DNA of 64,000 nucleotides from Mitsuaria sp. GD03876 (GTDB lineage Bacteria; Pseudomonadota; Gammaproteobacteria; Burkholderiales; Burkholderiaceae_C). Below are positions 46,305-54,823 of the stretch, piece after piece. The notes below the pieces were generated by a model. The model worked only from the letters and a program-made list of their open reading frames with translations, did no database searches and had not been told where the DNA came from. How positions within the stretch are numbered: position 1 is the stretch's first letter; each line of letters begins with the position of its first letter. The translations under genes and the position numbers were made by a program. The stretch spans positions 1-64,000 of the forward strand of contig NZ_JAOCCU010000032.1 of assembly GCF_029840635.1 (NCBI RefSeq). Direction: 5' to 3'.

Positions 46305-47144
46305 TCATCGGCGCGTGTCCCAGCCGGACACCGCCATCTCCACGGGATCGATGCGCGTCAGCCAGCCGCGCGCCACGGCCGCCGGCAGCCACGCGCTGAA
46401 GTCGAACGCCAGGCTCGCGTCCCGCAACGCGTGCTCCAGGTCCGCGCCGGCGCGCAGCATCTCGCACCAGCGCAGCACCGCCTCGTCGACGGCGGCCAGC
46501 CGCGCATGCCAGCCGTCGCGCCAGACGATCAGCCCCGCGGCCGGGCCGGCGCCGAAGCGCTCGTCCGGCAGCTCGAGCAGCTCGGCCAATGCCGGCGCAT
46601 CGCAGCGATGCAGCGCGACGTGGTCCGCGAGCACCACCCGCACCGCGCCGGCCGGCAGCCGGCCCAGCAGCGCCAGGGAACCGAGGTCCTGCACCGGGTC
46701 GGCGATCCGCTGGACGCGGTGCAGGTCCCACTCGATCCGCGCCAGCGCGGTCCAGGCGTCCGGCAGGGTGCCGGTCGCGTCGGCGGCCAGGCGCTCGGCC
46801 AGGACCTCGCCCCAGGCACCGAGATCGCCCTGCGCCGGTCCCCGTTCGCACCAGCACGCCCAGGCCAGTGCCGCGAAGCTGCCGGCGACCCGCGCCTCCA
46901 TGCGCCCGCGCAGCCGCGGATAAACCGCCGCCAGCGCCTGTTCCGACTGCGCGCGAGCGTCGGCCCGATACGCCGACAGCGCCTGCGGCAACCCGCCAGG
47001 CAGGCCCGGCAGCGCGCGCAGGCCCGACGGCGCCAGCGCCGTCGGGTCGGACGCCTCCGGCGCGAGCACCGCGTCGACCAGCCGCGACTGCTGCGCCAGC
47101 AGCTCGTAGCGCTCGCTCATCTCGTCGAATTCATTGCGCGACAT
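46305..47144 (-). CDS. DUF2063 (HvfC/BufC-like) protein
   Basis: A 279-residue protein with the N-terminal DUF2063 pattern: GGLPQALSAYRADARAQSEQ and ALAAVYPRLRGRM, then ALAWACWCERGPAQGDLGAW. The rest is helical with conserved ALHRCDAPALAELLELPDE. DUF2063 proteins are partners of DUF692/MNIO enzymes, which modify cysteine-rich peptides (bufferins, copper-handling RiPPs), and help recruit the precursor. It overlaps the upstream DUF692 gene by 14 bases, so the pair is co-expressed. No precursor peptide gene is adjacent. Confidence 0.85.
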   Translation of the reverse strand: MSRNEFDEMSERYELLAQQSRLVDAVLAPEASDPTALAPSGLRALPGLPGGLPQALSAYRADARAQSEQALAAVYPRLRGRMEARVAGSFAALAWACWCERGPAQGDLGAWGEVLAERLAADATGTLPDAWTALARIEWDLHRVQRIADPVQDLGSLALLGRLPAGAVRVVLADHVALHRCDAPALAELLELPDERFGAGPAAGLIVWRDGWHARLAAVDEAVLRWCEMLRAGADLEHALRDASLAFDFSAWLPAAVARGWLTRIDPVEMAVSGWDTRR

Positions 47145-48198
47145 GGCGGGCCTCCTTCAGCGCGGCGCGCACGGTGTGGCGCAGGACCCGGCCCGGTGGG
47201 GCGGAGCGGGAATTGGGCCTCGGTGGCGGCGGGGCGATCGCCTCGCGGGCGAAGCCGTCCTGCTCCCGGCGGGCCCGCGCGATGTCCGCCAGCAGCGCCG
47301 TCATCGGCGGCGGCGTGCCGTCGCGCTCGATCAGGGTCGGCCGCGCGCCGATGCGGCCCAGCGCATGGCGATAGATCGCCCAGGTCGATTCGTCGACCGT
47401 CCGGCCCGGCGCCGCGACCGCCCGGCCATCGATCGTGATCCGCCCGGCGACGTGGTATTGCCCGACCGCCGCCGAGTCGATCTCGTCGAGCCAGGCGAGG
47501 CAGTCGCGCACGGCGCCCTCCTCGTCCCGTCCCCGATTGAGGGCGTTCACCTGCAGGTTGGTGAGGTCCAGCAGCAGGCCGCAGCCCGTGCGCGCGACGA
47601 GCGCATTGAAGAACTCGGCTTCGCGCATCGCGTCCTCGTCCCAGGCGACGCAGGTGGCGAGGTTCTCGAGCAGGATCTGCCGGCCCAGCGTCTGCTGGAC
47701 CGTGTCGACCTGCGCCGCCAGCAGCGACAGGCCGCGCTCGCTGAACGGGATCGGCAGCAGCGCATGGGCGTGCATCGGCGCGTGATGCCGTTCGACGCGG
47801 TTGAAGCAGGCGGGTTCGGAGACCAGGCCGGGCTTGACCGCCTCGACCAGGGCCCGGACCGCCTTCAGGTGCTGCCAGTCGATGCCGGCCGCCGAACCCA
47901 GTCCGAGGCTCACGCCCTGCAGGCTCACCGGCAGGCGGCCGGCCACGTCCAGCAGGCGCTGCCGGATCGCGCCGCTGGGGGCGAGGAAGTCCTCGATGCG
48001 CAGCTCGAGGAAGTCGATGCCCGGGGTGGCGGCCGCGATCGCCTCGTGGTCGTCGCGTTGGCGCCAGCCCAGGCCCACCGCCACCGGCCACAGCGCCGCG
48101 CCGAGGCGGCCCGGCCGAGGCGGCGGGACGCCGTCCTCCCGGCGGCATTCCGCCAACGCGGCCGTCAATGCGGCCAGGACGAGGTGACGAGTGGTCAT
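47131..48198 (-). CDS. DUF692 (MNIO/BufB-like) family protein, degenerate active site
   Basis: A 355-residue TIM-barrel protein of the DUF692/multinuclear non-heme iron oxidase family, recognisable by VAVGLGWRQRDD, HAPMHAHALLPIPFSERGLS, LGRQILLENLATCVAW, EAEFFNALVARTGCGLLLDL and YHVAGRI. Several residues that normally hold the iron cluster differ. The expected H-G-V-G-L-S-L reads Q-G-V-S-L-G-L, the S-E-H reads S-E-P, the D-V-N-N reads D-L-T-N, and E-I-H-L-A-G-H reads Q-Y-H-V-A-G-R. So it may be a catalytically altered or inactive paralogue. It is coupled to DUF2063. The N-terminal 40 residues are extra. The comparison uses remembered family motifs. Confidence 0.78.
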   Translation of the reverse strand: MTTRHLVLAALTAALAECRREDGVPPPRPGRLGAALWPVAVGLGWRQRDDHEAIAAATPGIDFLELRIEDFLAPSGAIRQRLLDVAGRLPVSLQGVSLGLGSAAGIDWQHLKAVRALVEAVKPGLVSEPACFNRVERHHAPMHAHALLPIPFSERGLSLLAAQVDTVQQTLGRQILLENLATCVAWDEDAMREAEFFNALVARTGCGLLLDLTNLQVNALNRGRDEEGAVRDCLAWLDEIDSAAVGQYHVAGRITIDGRAVAAPGRTVDESTWAIYRHALGRIGARPTLIERDGTPPPMTALLADIARARREQDGFAREAIAPPPPRPNSRSAPPGRVLRHTVRAALKEARHVAQ

Positions 48199-48363
48199 GA
48201 GCGACTCCGATGTGCGAGGCAACGCCCGCGAAGAGGGAAAAGGACGCGCCCGGCGACCGGTCCATTCGACCGTGCCCGCCGAGCGCAGGCCCCTCAGTTG
48301 GGTCACTCTCCCGTCTTGCGCTGTGGACGGCCCACCCGGTTGACATCGATCAATCGGGTCCCG

Positions 48364-48383
48364 CCGGCGGTGAGAACCGCCGG
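48364..48383. other. Perfect hairpin upstream of the DUF692 gene
   Basis: CCGGCGGT-gaga-ACCGCCGG is an 8-pair stem with a tetraloop in the 252-base gap between the LysE and DUF692 genes (both minus strand). It could terminate the LysE transcript or act as an operator. No small cysteine-rich peptide gene is visible in this gap. Confidence 0.5.
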
Positions 48384-48450
48384 ACGGTTCGCTCCGCAGG
48401 CGCAATGGCGCGGCGTTCAGCCGCGGCTCATGACGCGGCACATACGCGGC

Positions 48451-49113
48451 TCATGGCGCGAGCGATGCCGATTGGGTCCAGGCCTGCCAGCCGGTGTAAA
48501 GCGCCGTCACCCACAGCAGCAGCCCGACGATGCGCAGCAGCAGGCGCTGCCGGCCCAGCGCGGCGGCGTCCGCGCCCTCGAGCCGGCGGCGTCCGCCCGC
48601 GGCCAGCCAGGCCAGCCCGCCGTAGACGCCGATCTGCGTCGACGCGGTCACCAGGCCGATCGCGCCGAGCTGCAGCGCCAGGCCACCGCGCTCCGGGTGC
48701 ACGAACTGCGGCAGCACCGCCAGGCTGAACAGGTAGGCCTTCGGATTGAGCAGGTTGGTCAGCATCGCGCCGAGGAACGCGGACCGCGCCTGCGGCCCGC
48801 CCACGGGTCGCTCGCTGGCGACGGCGCTCGGCTCGACGCGCATCAGGCCCCAGCCGAGCCAGGCCAGGTAGACGGCACCCGCCGCCAACATCGCGGTGAA
48901 GGCGCCGGGCAAGGCCTTGAGCAGCAGCGCCAGGCCCATCGCGCCCATCGCCAGGTGGCACAGCGCGCCGGCGACCACGCCCGCCAGCGCGGCCAGCCCC
49001 GCGCGCAGCCCGCCGGTCAGGCTGTGGCCGACGACGAAGGCCATGTCCATGCCCGGGATCAGCACGATGCCGAGCACGAGGGCGAAGTAGAGGGTGAGTT
49101 CGGCGCTGTTCAT
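48451..49113 (-). CDS. LysE-family exporter
   Basis: A 220-residue LysE/RhtB-type membrane exporter. It opens with YFALVLGIVLIPGMDMAFVV (family PGPD motif altered to PGMD), then VYLAWLGWGLMRVEPSA and AFLGAMLTNLLNPKAYLFSL, with about six hydrophobic segments. It is a distant paralogue of the exporter at 41431-42054. It precedes the DUF692/DUF2063 pair on the same strand, but 250 bases separate them, so co-transcription is uncertain. Confidence 0.88.
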   Translation of the reverse strand: MNSAELTLYFALVLGIVLIPGMDMAFVVGHSLTGGLRAGLAALAGVVAGALCHLAMGAMGLALLLKALPGAFTAMLAAGAVYLAWLGWGLMRVEPSAVASERPVGGPQARSAFLGAMLTNLLNPKAYLFSLAVLPQFVHPERGGLALQLGAIGLVTASTQIGVYGGLAWLAAGGRRRLEGADAAALGRQRLLLRIVGLLLWVTALYTGWQAWTQSASLAP

Positions 49114-49230
49114 GAGGGACTCCGCTGCAAGGATCAGGGATGAGAGGCCGCAGCGTAGGCGCGGGAATTGTCAGATTGCGGCAGTAGCGCTTCGCGTCGC
49201 GGGCCGGCTCGTTGACGTCCGGCGTCATGG

Positions 49231-49252
49231 ATCGAGGTCGAACCACCTCGAT
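49231..49252. promoter_or_regulatory. Inverted repeat between divergent genes
   Basis: ATCGAGG and CCTCGAT (7-base arms, 8-base spacer) lie in the 225-base region between the LysE gene and the first M66 lipoprotein gene. They may form an operator for one of them. No regulator gene is adjacent. Confidence 0.3.
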
Positions 49253-49338
49253 GCGTGATCAGGTGTGCAAGTGCAGGCGATGGTCGCGTGTGGATGTCGA
49301 ACCGAGACTGGTTGTTCTTCCACCGCCAGAGGTCCCCC

Positions 49339-51786
49339 ATGTCCGCATCGACCGATCCGTCGACCGCCCTGCCCTCGTCCCCGCCCCGCCTTCGCGATCG
49401 CGGTCGCACCGCCCCTCGACGCTCGCCGATCGCCCTCTCGCTGCTGTGCGTCGCTGTCCTGGCGGCATGCGGCGGCGGCCAGTCGCCATCCACCGAGCCG
49501 GTCCTCCCCGATCCGGTCATCGAGGCGGGCGGCCTGGCCTCGAACGAGATCGCGAACGCGCTGCCCGAGATCGGCGAGCCGACCGTGGCAGCGCCTCCAC
49601 CCGGCGAGTTCCCGGTCGACCCATCGACGGCAATCCCTCCCGTCACGGAGCCGTCGCCCGCCATGCTGTCTGTCGACTTGCCCGGCAACGAAGGGCAACC
49701 GGTCCAGGCGCCGGCCGCCAACCCCGCGCCAGCGCCCTCGCCGCAAGCCGACGGGCGCATCGCCCCTCTCGCGCTGCCGACCGTCGCCGCGCCGCCGGTC
49801 GCAGCACCCGTCGCAGCACCCGTCGCAGCGCCCGTCGCCGCGCTCGCCATCGCTGTCCCCGGCGCCGCGGCCGGCCCGTCCGCGACACCCGTGCCCCTTT
49901 CCAGGATCGTGCCCGCCACGGCCGCGCCCAAGGCGATCGCCCCGCCGGTCGCGCGTTTCGATGCGCTGGCCCCGCCGGCCGTGCCTCCCTTGACCATCGA
50001 GCGGCTCGAGCTCGCCCAGACGCATCTGCTGCCGGACGGCCAGCGGACCTGGATGTCGTCGTCATCGCCCGCCAAGGTCATCGGCTCGCTGCGCATGGTG
50101 GGCGACCGGGCGGCCCTGGCGCTGGTCCGGCTGTCCGTCGCCGATGCGCCCTCGCCGCTGCTCGAAGGCCTGCTGAATGGCCAGTCCCTCGGCACGGTGG
50201 CGCTGCGTCCGCCGGCTCAACTGCCGCCGACCGAGGCATCGGGTCCCGCCTACGCCACCGACCTCCACAGCGCGATGCTGCCGGCCTCCTGGCTGAAGCC
50301 GGGGCTCTCGCTCCGGGCCCAGGCCACCGGCCATCCGGCCGGCGACGCGCGACCGGTCGACGTCGGCGCGGACATGGCCTTCACGCTGCGCGTCCTGCCG
50401 TTCTATCTGTTCGGCGCCGATGACTCGAACACCGGGCTCCCGCTGTCGAAGGTCGCCGCGCCGCCGGCGGACGCTGTCGCGGAGCTGCTGGCGAAATGGC
50501 CGGTGGCCCGCCTGGAGGCGGTCAACCACCCCGCCGGCGCGGCACGCTGGCCCACGCTCGTGATCCCGCCGCGCGATCGGTCCGGCACCGCGCAGCCCGC
50601 CTACGTCGCGCGCTCGAGCAGCGACTACCGCGACAGCTTCGCGGGCCTGGGGGCGCTGTACGGCGTGCTGTCGGCGCTGCGGACCGCCAACGGCGAGGGC
50701 CCGCTGGCGGTCCAGTACTACGCGCCCCTGCTGGGCTTGAACGCCGCGGGCAAGTACGGCAGTTCGGGCGGCGGGCTCGGCGGGGCCAGCGTCGGCGTCG
50801 GCGACGCGCACTACACCGGCGTCTTCGTCCATGAACAGGGCCATGCCTTCGGCCTGCCGCACGCGGGCGATTCCTTCGATGCCGGCGTGTATCCCTACGC
50901 CTGGGGCAGCCTGGACGGATCGACGTGGGGCTTCGACATGAACCGGCAGGAACTGCTCGCCCCGTTCGTGCCGACGACGGCCGCCTCGTACGCGAAGTGC
51001 AAGACCCACACCTTCGGCGGCAAGGCGCGCAGGCTCGACGCCTCGGGCCGCTGCATCAAGCAGGATCCGATGCAGAGCGGCGCCGGCGACCAGGCGTCCA
51101 GCCATCGCTACGCCACCTTCTCCGACTTCAGCACGGCCGGCATGCAGCGCGACCTGGAAGGCGTCACGACCGTCGACGCCCAGGGCCGCCACGTGCCCGG
51201 TGGCCGCCTCGTGCCGGACGCGGCGTTCGCGACCGGCTACCGGCAGTGGGATTCGATCGACCGGCGCTGGGTGGCGGCGGCGACCGGCACGATCTCCGGC
51301 GGCATCTGGGGCCTGGACCGCGGGCTGCCGCAGCAGCGCGACGTGCCGGTCCACGCGATCGTCCTGACGATCAGCAACGCGGGCACCGAGGGCGCCACGC
51401 AGATCTACCCGCCGCTGAGCTTCGTCGGCAACCTGAGCCGGACGATGGATCCGACCTTGGCCGCGGACCGCGCGAGCATCGTCCCCAACGCGTCGGCGAA
51501 CCCCTGGTACTGCCGCAACGGCGGCTGCGACTTCACGCTGCGCCTGAGCTACGAGGACGGCACGATCCGCCATCGGCTGCTGCAGGGCGGATTCCGGCCC
51601 TATGGCGACGCCCGGGGCGTGCCGTCGGCGGCCACGCAGGATCCGCTCAAGGGCGACAGCTGGCGCCTGTTCGCGCTGAACGTGCCCGGCGACAAGGCGC
51701 TGACGAAGGTCGAGCTGCTCGAGACGCCGATGGCCTGGGAAGGCCTCGCGGTCCAGCCGCGCGTGCTGGCCGAGCGCTCGCTCTGA
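49339..51786 (+). CDS. M66-type (StcE/dictomallein-like) lipoprotein metallopeptidase 1
   Basis: An 815-residue putative secreted lipoprotein. The N terminus has a lipobox (SLLCVAVLAACGGG) preceded by a hydrophilic start. A 180-residue Ala/Pro-rich linker with VAAP repeats follows. Then a domain with [15 protein letters not shown], typical of M66 peptidases, and the zinc motif [11 protein letters not shown] (HExxHxxGxxH) at residue 498. C-terminally it shares [19 protein letters not shown] and FTLRLSYEDG with the second copy. StcE and dictomallein, known M66 members, cleave mucin-type glycoproteins; the target here is unknown. The start follows an AGAGG. Confidence 0.86.
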   Translation: MSASTDPSTALPSSPPRLRDRGRTAPRRSPIALSLLCVAVLAACGGGQSPSTEPVLPDPVIEAGGLASNEIANALPEIGEPTVAAPPPGEFPVDPSTAIPPVTEPSPAMLSVDLPGNEGQPVQAPAANPAPAPSPQADGRIAPLALPTVAAPPVAAPVAAPVAAPVAALAIAVPGAAAGPSATPVPLSRIVPATAAPKAIAPPVARFDALAPPAVPPLTIERLELAQTHLLPDGQRTWMSSSSPAKVIGSLRMVGDRAALALVRLSVADAPSPLLEGLLNGQSLGTVALRPPAQLPPTEASGPAYATDLHSAMLPASWLKPGLSLRAQATGHPAGDARPVDVGADMAFTLRVLPFYLFGADDSNTGLPLSKVAAPPADAVAELLAKWPVARLEAVNHPAGAARWPTLVIPPRDRSGTAQPAYVARSSSDYRDSFAGLGALYGVLSALRTANGEGPLAVQYYAPLLGLNAAGKYGSSGGGLGGASVGVGDAHYTGVFVHEQGHAFGLPHAGDSFDAGVYPYAWGSLDGSTWGFDMNRQELLAPFVPTTAASYAKCKTHTFGGKARRLDASGRCIKQDPMQSGAGDQASSHRYATFSDFSTAGMQRDLEGVTTVDAQGRHVPGGRLVPDAAFATGYRQWDSIDRRWVAAATGTISGGIWGLDRGLPQQRDVPVHAIVLTISNAGTEGATQIYPPLSFVGNLSRTMDPTLAADRASIVPNASANPWYCRNGGCDFTLRLSYEDGTIRHRLLQGGFRPYGDARGVPSAATQDPLKGDSWRLFALNVPGDKALTKVELLETPMAWEGLAVQPRVLAERSL
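50005..50040 (+). repeat. 36-base identity shared by the two M66 genes (copy 1)
   Basis: This stretch, starting CTCGAGCTCGCCC and coding [12 protein letters not shown], is identical over 36 bases to 52856-52891, in genes that otherwise differ at many third positions. It marks common ancestry or recent local gene conversion. Confidence 0.8.
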
Positions 51787-51814
51787 GCGCCGCGGCGATC
51801 GCGGCGCGGCGGCC

Positions 51815-52453
51815 TCAGTCCAGCTGGCCGCCGCCGGCGCGGATCTCCCGCGCCGTGATCGCCAGTTCCACCGCCAGCCGCGTCGCCGCCACCAGCGTGG
51901 GCAGCGGCAGGCTGGGCGCGCCGGGATGGCGGGCGGCCTGCTCCGGCAGGTAGGGGATGTGCATGAAGCCACTGCGCGCACCGGCCTCCCTGAGCCGGTG
52001 CTGCAGGCCGTAGAACAGGTGATTGCAGACGAAGGTGCCGGCCGTCTGCGACACCGAGGCCGGGAACCCCGCCGCCCGCAGGCCCGCCACGATCGCCTTG
52101 ATCGGCAAGGTCGAGAAGTAGGCGGCCGGACCGTCGGGCACGACCGGCTCGTCGACCGGCTGCGCGCCGGCGTTGTCGGGGATCCGGGCATCGTCGACGT
52201 TGATCGCCACGCGCTCCAGCGACAGGTCGCAGCGGCCGCCCGCCTGCCCGATCGCCAGCACCACGGCCGGTGTCACCCGCTGCAGCGCCTCGTCCAGCCG
52301 CGCCAGCGCCTCGCCGAACACGCACGGCAGCTGCACCGCCACCACCCGCATCCCGGCGACGACCTCGCCGTTGAGCGCGCGCGCCAGTTCCCACGACGGA
52401 TTGACGCTTTCGCCCCCGAACGGCTCGAAGCCGGTTACCAGCACGTTGTTCAT
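51815..52453 (-). CDS. pcp: Pyrrolidone-carboxylate peptidase
   Basis: A 212-residue cysteine peptidase (family C15) that removes N-terminal pyroglutamate. Catalytic residues are visible: Glu in the PNP-region [17 protein letters not shown], Cys in [14 protein letters not shown] and His in [10 protein letters not shown]. The opening [19 protein letters not shown] is a family hallmark. Length is normal. It lies on the minus strand exactly between the two plus-strand M66 genes, so the tandem duplicates are separated by an unrelated gene. Confidence 0.95.
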   Translation of the reverse strand: MNNVLVTGFEPFGGESVNPSWELARALNGEVVAGMRVVAVQLPCVFGEALARLDEALQRVTPAVVLAIGQAGGRCDLSLERVAINVDDARIPDNAGAQPVDEPVVPDGPAAYFSTLPIKAIVAGLRAAGFPASVSQTAGTFVCNHLFYGLQHRLREAGARSGFMHIPYLPEQAARHPGAPSLPLPTLVAATRLAVELAITAREIRAGGGQLD

Positions 52454-52624
52454 GGCGGCGAGTCTAGCGGCGCGGTCCGGACGCCGACGTTCCGTTGCCG
52501 CGGCGCGATGGACACCTGGCGTTACAGCGCTTACCCAAATGCGGCCAGAAACCCGCCTTGGGGCGGCGGCCCCGCCGGCGCGCACCGGAGAGACTTCGCC
52601 CCTTTCGACCTTCCTTCGCTCCCC

Positions 52625-54655
52625 ATGCCCCGGATCCAGCCGCCCGATCGCCCCGCGCCCTCCTCCGACGCCGCTCGCCGCCCGCTCCGGGCGCGGACGC
52701 CGGTCGCGCTGGCGGCCGGCGCCGCCCTCGTCGTGAGCGCGTTGCTGGCCGCTTGCGGGGGCTCCGGCGGTTCGGGGGGCGGCGATGCCAACACGGGCGC
52801 CGATGGATCGACCATCGGCATCGGGCAGCCGTCCGGCGCGCTGAACATCCAGCGCCTCGAGCTCGCCCAGACGCATCTGCTGCCGGACGGCTCGCGGAGC
52901 TGGGCGCCGCCCAGTCCCGCCAAGGCCACCGAGACGCTGCACCTCGTCGGCGACCGCGAGGCGCTGGCGCTGGTCCGGTTGTCGGCCACGAACGCCGACC
53001 GGCCGATGGTCGAGGGCCTGCTCGGCGGCCAGTCGCTCGGCACCGTCGCGCTGACGCCGCCGGCGCAGTTGCCGCCGACCGAGGCCGGCGGCCCGGCCTA
53101 TGCCGGCGACCTCCACAGCGCCGTCCTGCCGGCCGCGTGGCTGCGGCCCGGGCTCTCGCTCCGCGTCAAGGCGGCCAACTACACGGCCGGCGACGCGCGG
53201 CCGGTCGAGGTCGGCGCGGACATGCCGTTCACGCTGCGCGTGCTGCCGTTCTACCTGTTCGGCGCCGACGAATCGAACACCGGCCGGCCGCTGTCCGCCA
53301 CCGCCGCGCCGCCGGCCGACGCGGTCGCCGAGTTGCTGGCGAAATGGCCCGTCGCCCGGCTCGACGCCGTCAATCACCCGGCCCGCGCCGCGTTCTGGCC
53401 GACGCTGGTGATCGGTCCGCGCGGCGACGCGTCGGGCCAGCCGCGGGCCGCCTACGTCGCGCGATCGACGACCGACTACAAGGACGGCTTCGCCGGCCTG
53501 GCCGGCGTGCTCGGCGTGCTGGGGGCGCTGCGCAACGCCAACGGCGAAGGGCCGCTCGCGGTCCAGTACTACGCGCCGCTGCTGGCGCTGGACGCCGCCG
53601 GCAAGTCCCGCGGTCCCGGCGGCGGCCTGGGCGGCGGCAGCGTCGGTGCCGGCGACGACGCGTACACCGGCATCTTCGTCCACGAGCAAGGCCACGCCTT
53701 CGGCCTGCCGCACGCGGGCGAGGCCTACGACGACGGCGCCTACCCTTACGCCTGGGGCAGCCTGAACGGTTCGGCCTGGGGCTGGGACGCGCGCCGCAAG
53801 GAGTTCCTCGCGCCGTTCGTGCCGACGACCGCCTCCAGCTACGCCCGCTGCAAGGCCGACACCTACGGCGGCAAGCCGCGCACCCTGGACGCGACGGGTC
53901 GCTGCGTGAAACAGGACCCGATGCAGAGCGGCGCCGGCGACCAGGCCTCGGGCTATCGCTACGCGACCTTCTCGGACTTCAGCACCGCGGTCATGCAGCG
54001 CGACCTGGAAGGCAAGACCACACTCGACGACAAGGGCAACCACGTCGCGGGCGGCCGGCTGGTGGAGGACGCGGCCTTCGCCAGCGGGTTCAAGCAATGG
54101 GACACGCTCGACAAGCGCTGGGTGCAGGCCTCGACGGCGACCGCCTCGGGCGGCATCTGGGGCCTGGATCGCGGCCTGGCGACGCGGCGCGGCGTGCCGG
54201 TCCACGCGATCGTGCTGACGCTGAGCAACGCCGACCCCGCCAACCCGGCCACGAGCGCCGGCATCACGCAGATCTATCCGGTGCTGAGCTTCACCGGCAA
54301 CCTGCCGCGCGGCATCGATCCGTCGTCGGCCGAGGACCGCGCGAGCATCGTGCCCGACACCTCGACGAACTACTGGTATTGCCGCGCCGGCGGTTGCGAC
54401 TTCACCCTGCGGCTCACCTACGCGGACGGCACCGTGCGCCACCGGCTGCTGCAGGGCGGTTTCCGTCCGTTCAACCAGGCCCGCGGCACCCCCGGCCCGG
54501 ACACGCGCGACCCGCTGCGTGGCGACAGCTTCCGGCTGTTCGCGGTCCAGGTGCCGGGGGATCGCCCGCTGACCCGGGTCGAGCTGCTGGACACGCCGAT
54601 GGCCTGGGAAGGCCTGCCGGCCCAGCCGCGCGTGCTGGCCGCCCGGACGCTCTGA
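52625..54655 (+). CDS. M66-type (StcE/dictomallein-like) lipoprotein metallopeptidase 2
   Basis: A 676-residue paralogue of the protein at 49339-51786. It has an Arg-rich N terminus, then a lipobox ([14 protein letters not shown]) followed directly by the conserved region; the long Ala/Pro linker of copy 1 is absent. The conserved parts are [15 protein letters not shown], the zinc motif [11 protein letters not shown] at residue 353, [12 protein letters not shown]-like [11 protein letters not shown] and [10 protein letters not shown]. Shared length after the linker is about 600 residues, with strong similarity throughout. The gene is probably a duplicate whose N terminus was trimmed or replaced. 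Confidence 0.86.
   Translation: MPRIQPPDRPAPSSDAARRPLRARTPVALAAGAALVVSALLAACGGSGGSGGGDANTGADGSTIGIGQPSGALNIQRLELAQTHLLPDGSRSWAPPSPAKATETLHLVGDREALALVRLSATNADRPMVEGLLGGQSLGTVALTPPAQLPPTEAGGPAYAGDLHSAVLPAAWLRPGLSLRVKAANYTAGDARPVEVGADMPFTLRVLPFYLFGADESNTGRPLSATAAPPADAVAELLAKWPVARLDAVNHPARAAFWPTLVIGPRGDASGQPRAAYVARSTTDYKDGFAGLAGVLGVLGALRNANGEGPLAVQYYAPLLALDAAGKSRGPGGGLGGGSVGAGDDAYTGIFVHEQGHAFGLPHAGEAYDDGAYPYAWGSLNGSAWGWDARRKEFLAPFVPTTASSYARCKADTYGGKPRTLDATGRCVKQDPMQSGAGDQASGYRYATFSDFSTAVMQRDLEGKTTLDDKGNHVAGGRLVEDAAFASGFKQWDTLDKRWVQASTATASGGIWGLDRGLATRRGVPVHAIVLTLSNADPANPATSAGITQIYPVLSFTGNLPRGIDPSSAEDRASIVPDTSTNYWYCRAGGCDFTLRLTYADGTVRHRLLQGGFRPFNQARGTPGPDTRDPLRGDSFRLFAVQVPGDRPLTRVELLDTPMAWEGLPAQPRVLAARTL
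52856..52891 (+). repeat. 36-base identity shared by the two M66 genes (copy 2)
   Basis: Identical to 50005-50040. It codes for the same [12 protein letters not shown] at the start of the conserved part of the second metallopeptidase. Confidence 0.8.
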
Positions 54656-54770
54656 GCCGTCTTCGCGGCGGGCCTGTCCGGCGGCCGGGGTTGCCGGTGG
54701 CCAGGTCTTGCCCGTCCGCCTGGCAGGCACGCGCCCTGCTTATCCCGGTAGTGGGCACCCTACAAACGGG

Positions 54771-54799
54771 TTACTCTCCCGCCCTGATCTGCCTAGATA
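54771..54799 (+). promoter_or_regulatory. Putative promoter of the GspE-like gene
   Basis: TTACTC (54771-54776), a 17-base spacer and TAGATA (54794-54799) make a modest sigma-70-type promoter, 25 bases before the start codon at 54824. A purine-rich GCGGAGA sits just before the ATG as ribosome site. Confidence 0.4.
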
Positions 54800-54823
54800 A
54801 AGCATTCCCGCGGAGACCGCCAG

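Noticed and set aside
48199-48450. A hidden bufferin-like precursor peptide gene upstream of DUF692
   Set aside because: I looked for a short frame with a signal peptide and repeated cysteines on the minus strand and saw none. The gap holds a perfect hairpin only.
51815-54730. A 971-codon minus-strand frame spanning pcp and the second M66 gene
   Set aside because: Only its last 212 codons (pcp) resemble a protein family. The rest is the antisense shadow of the M66 gene.
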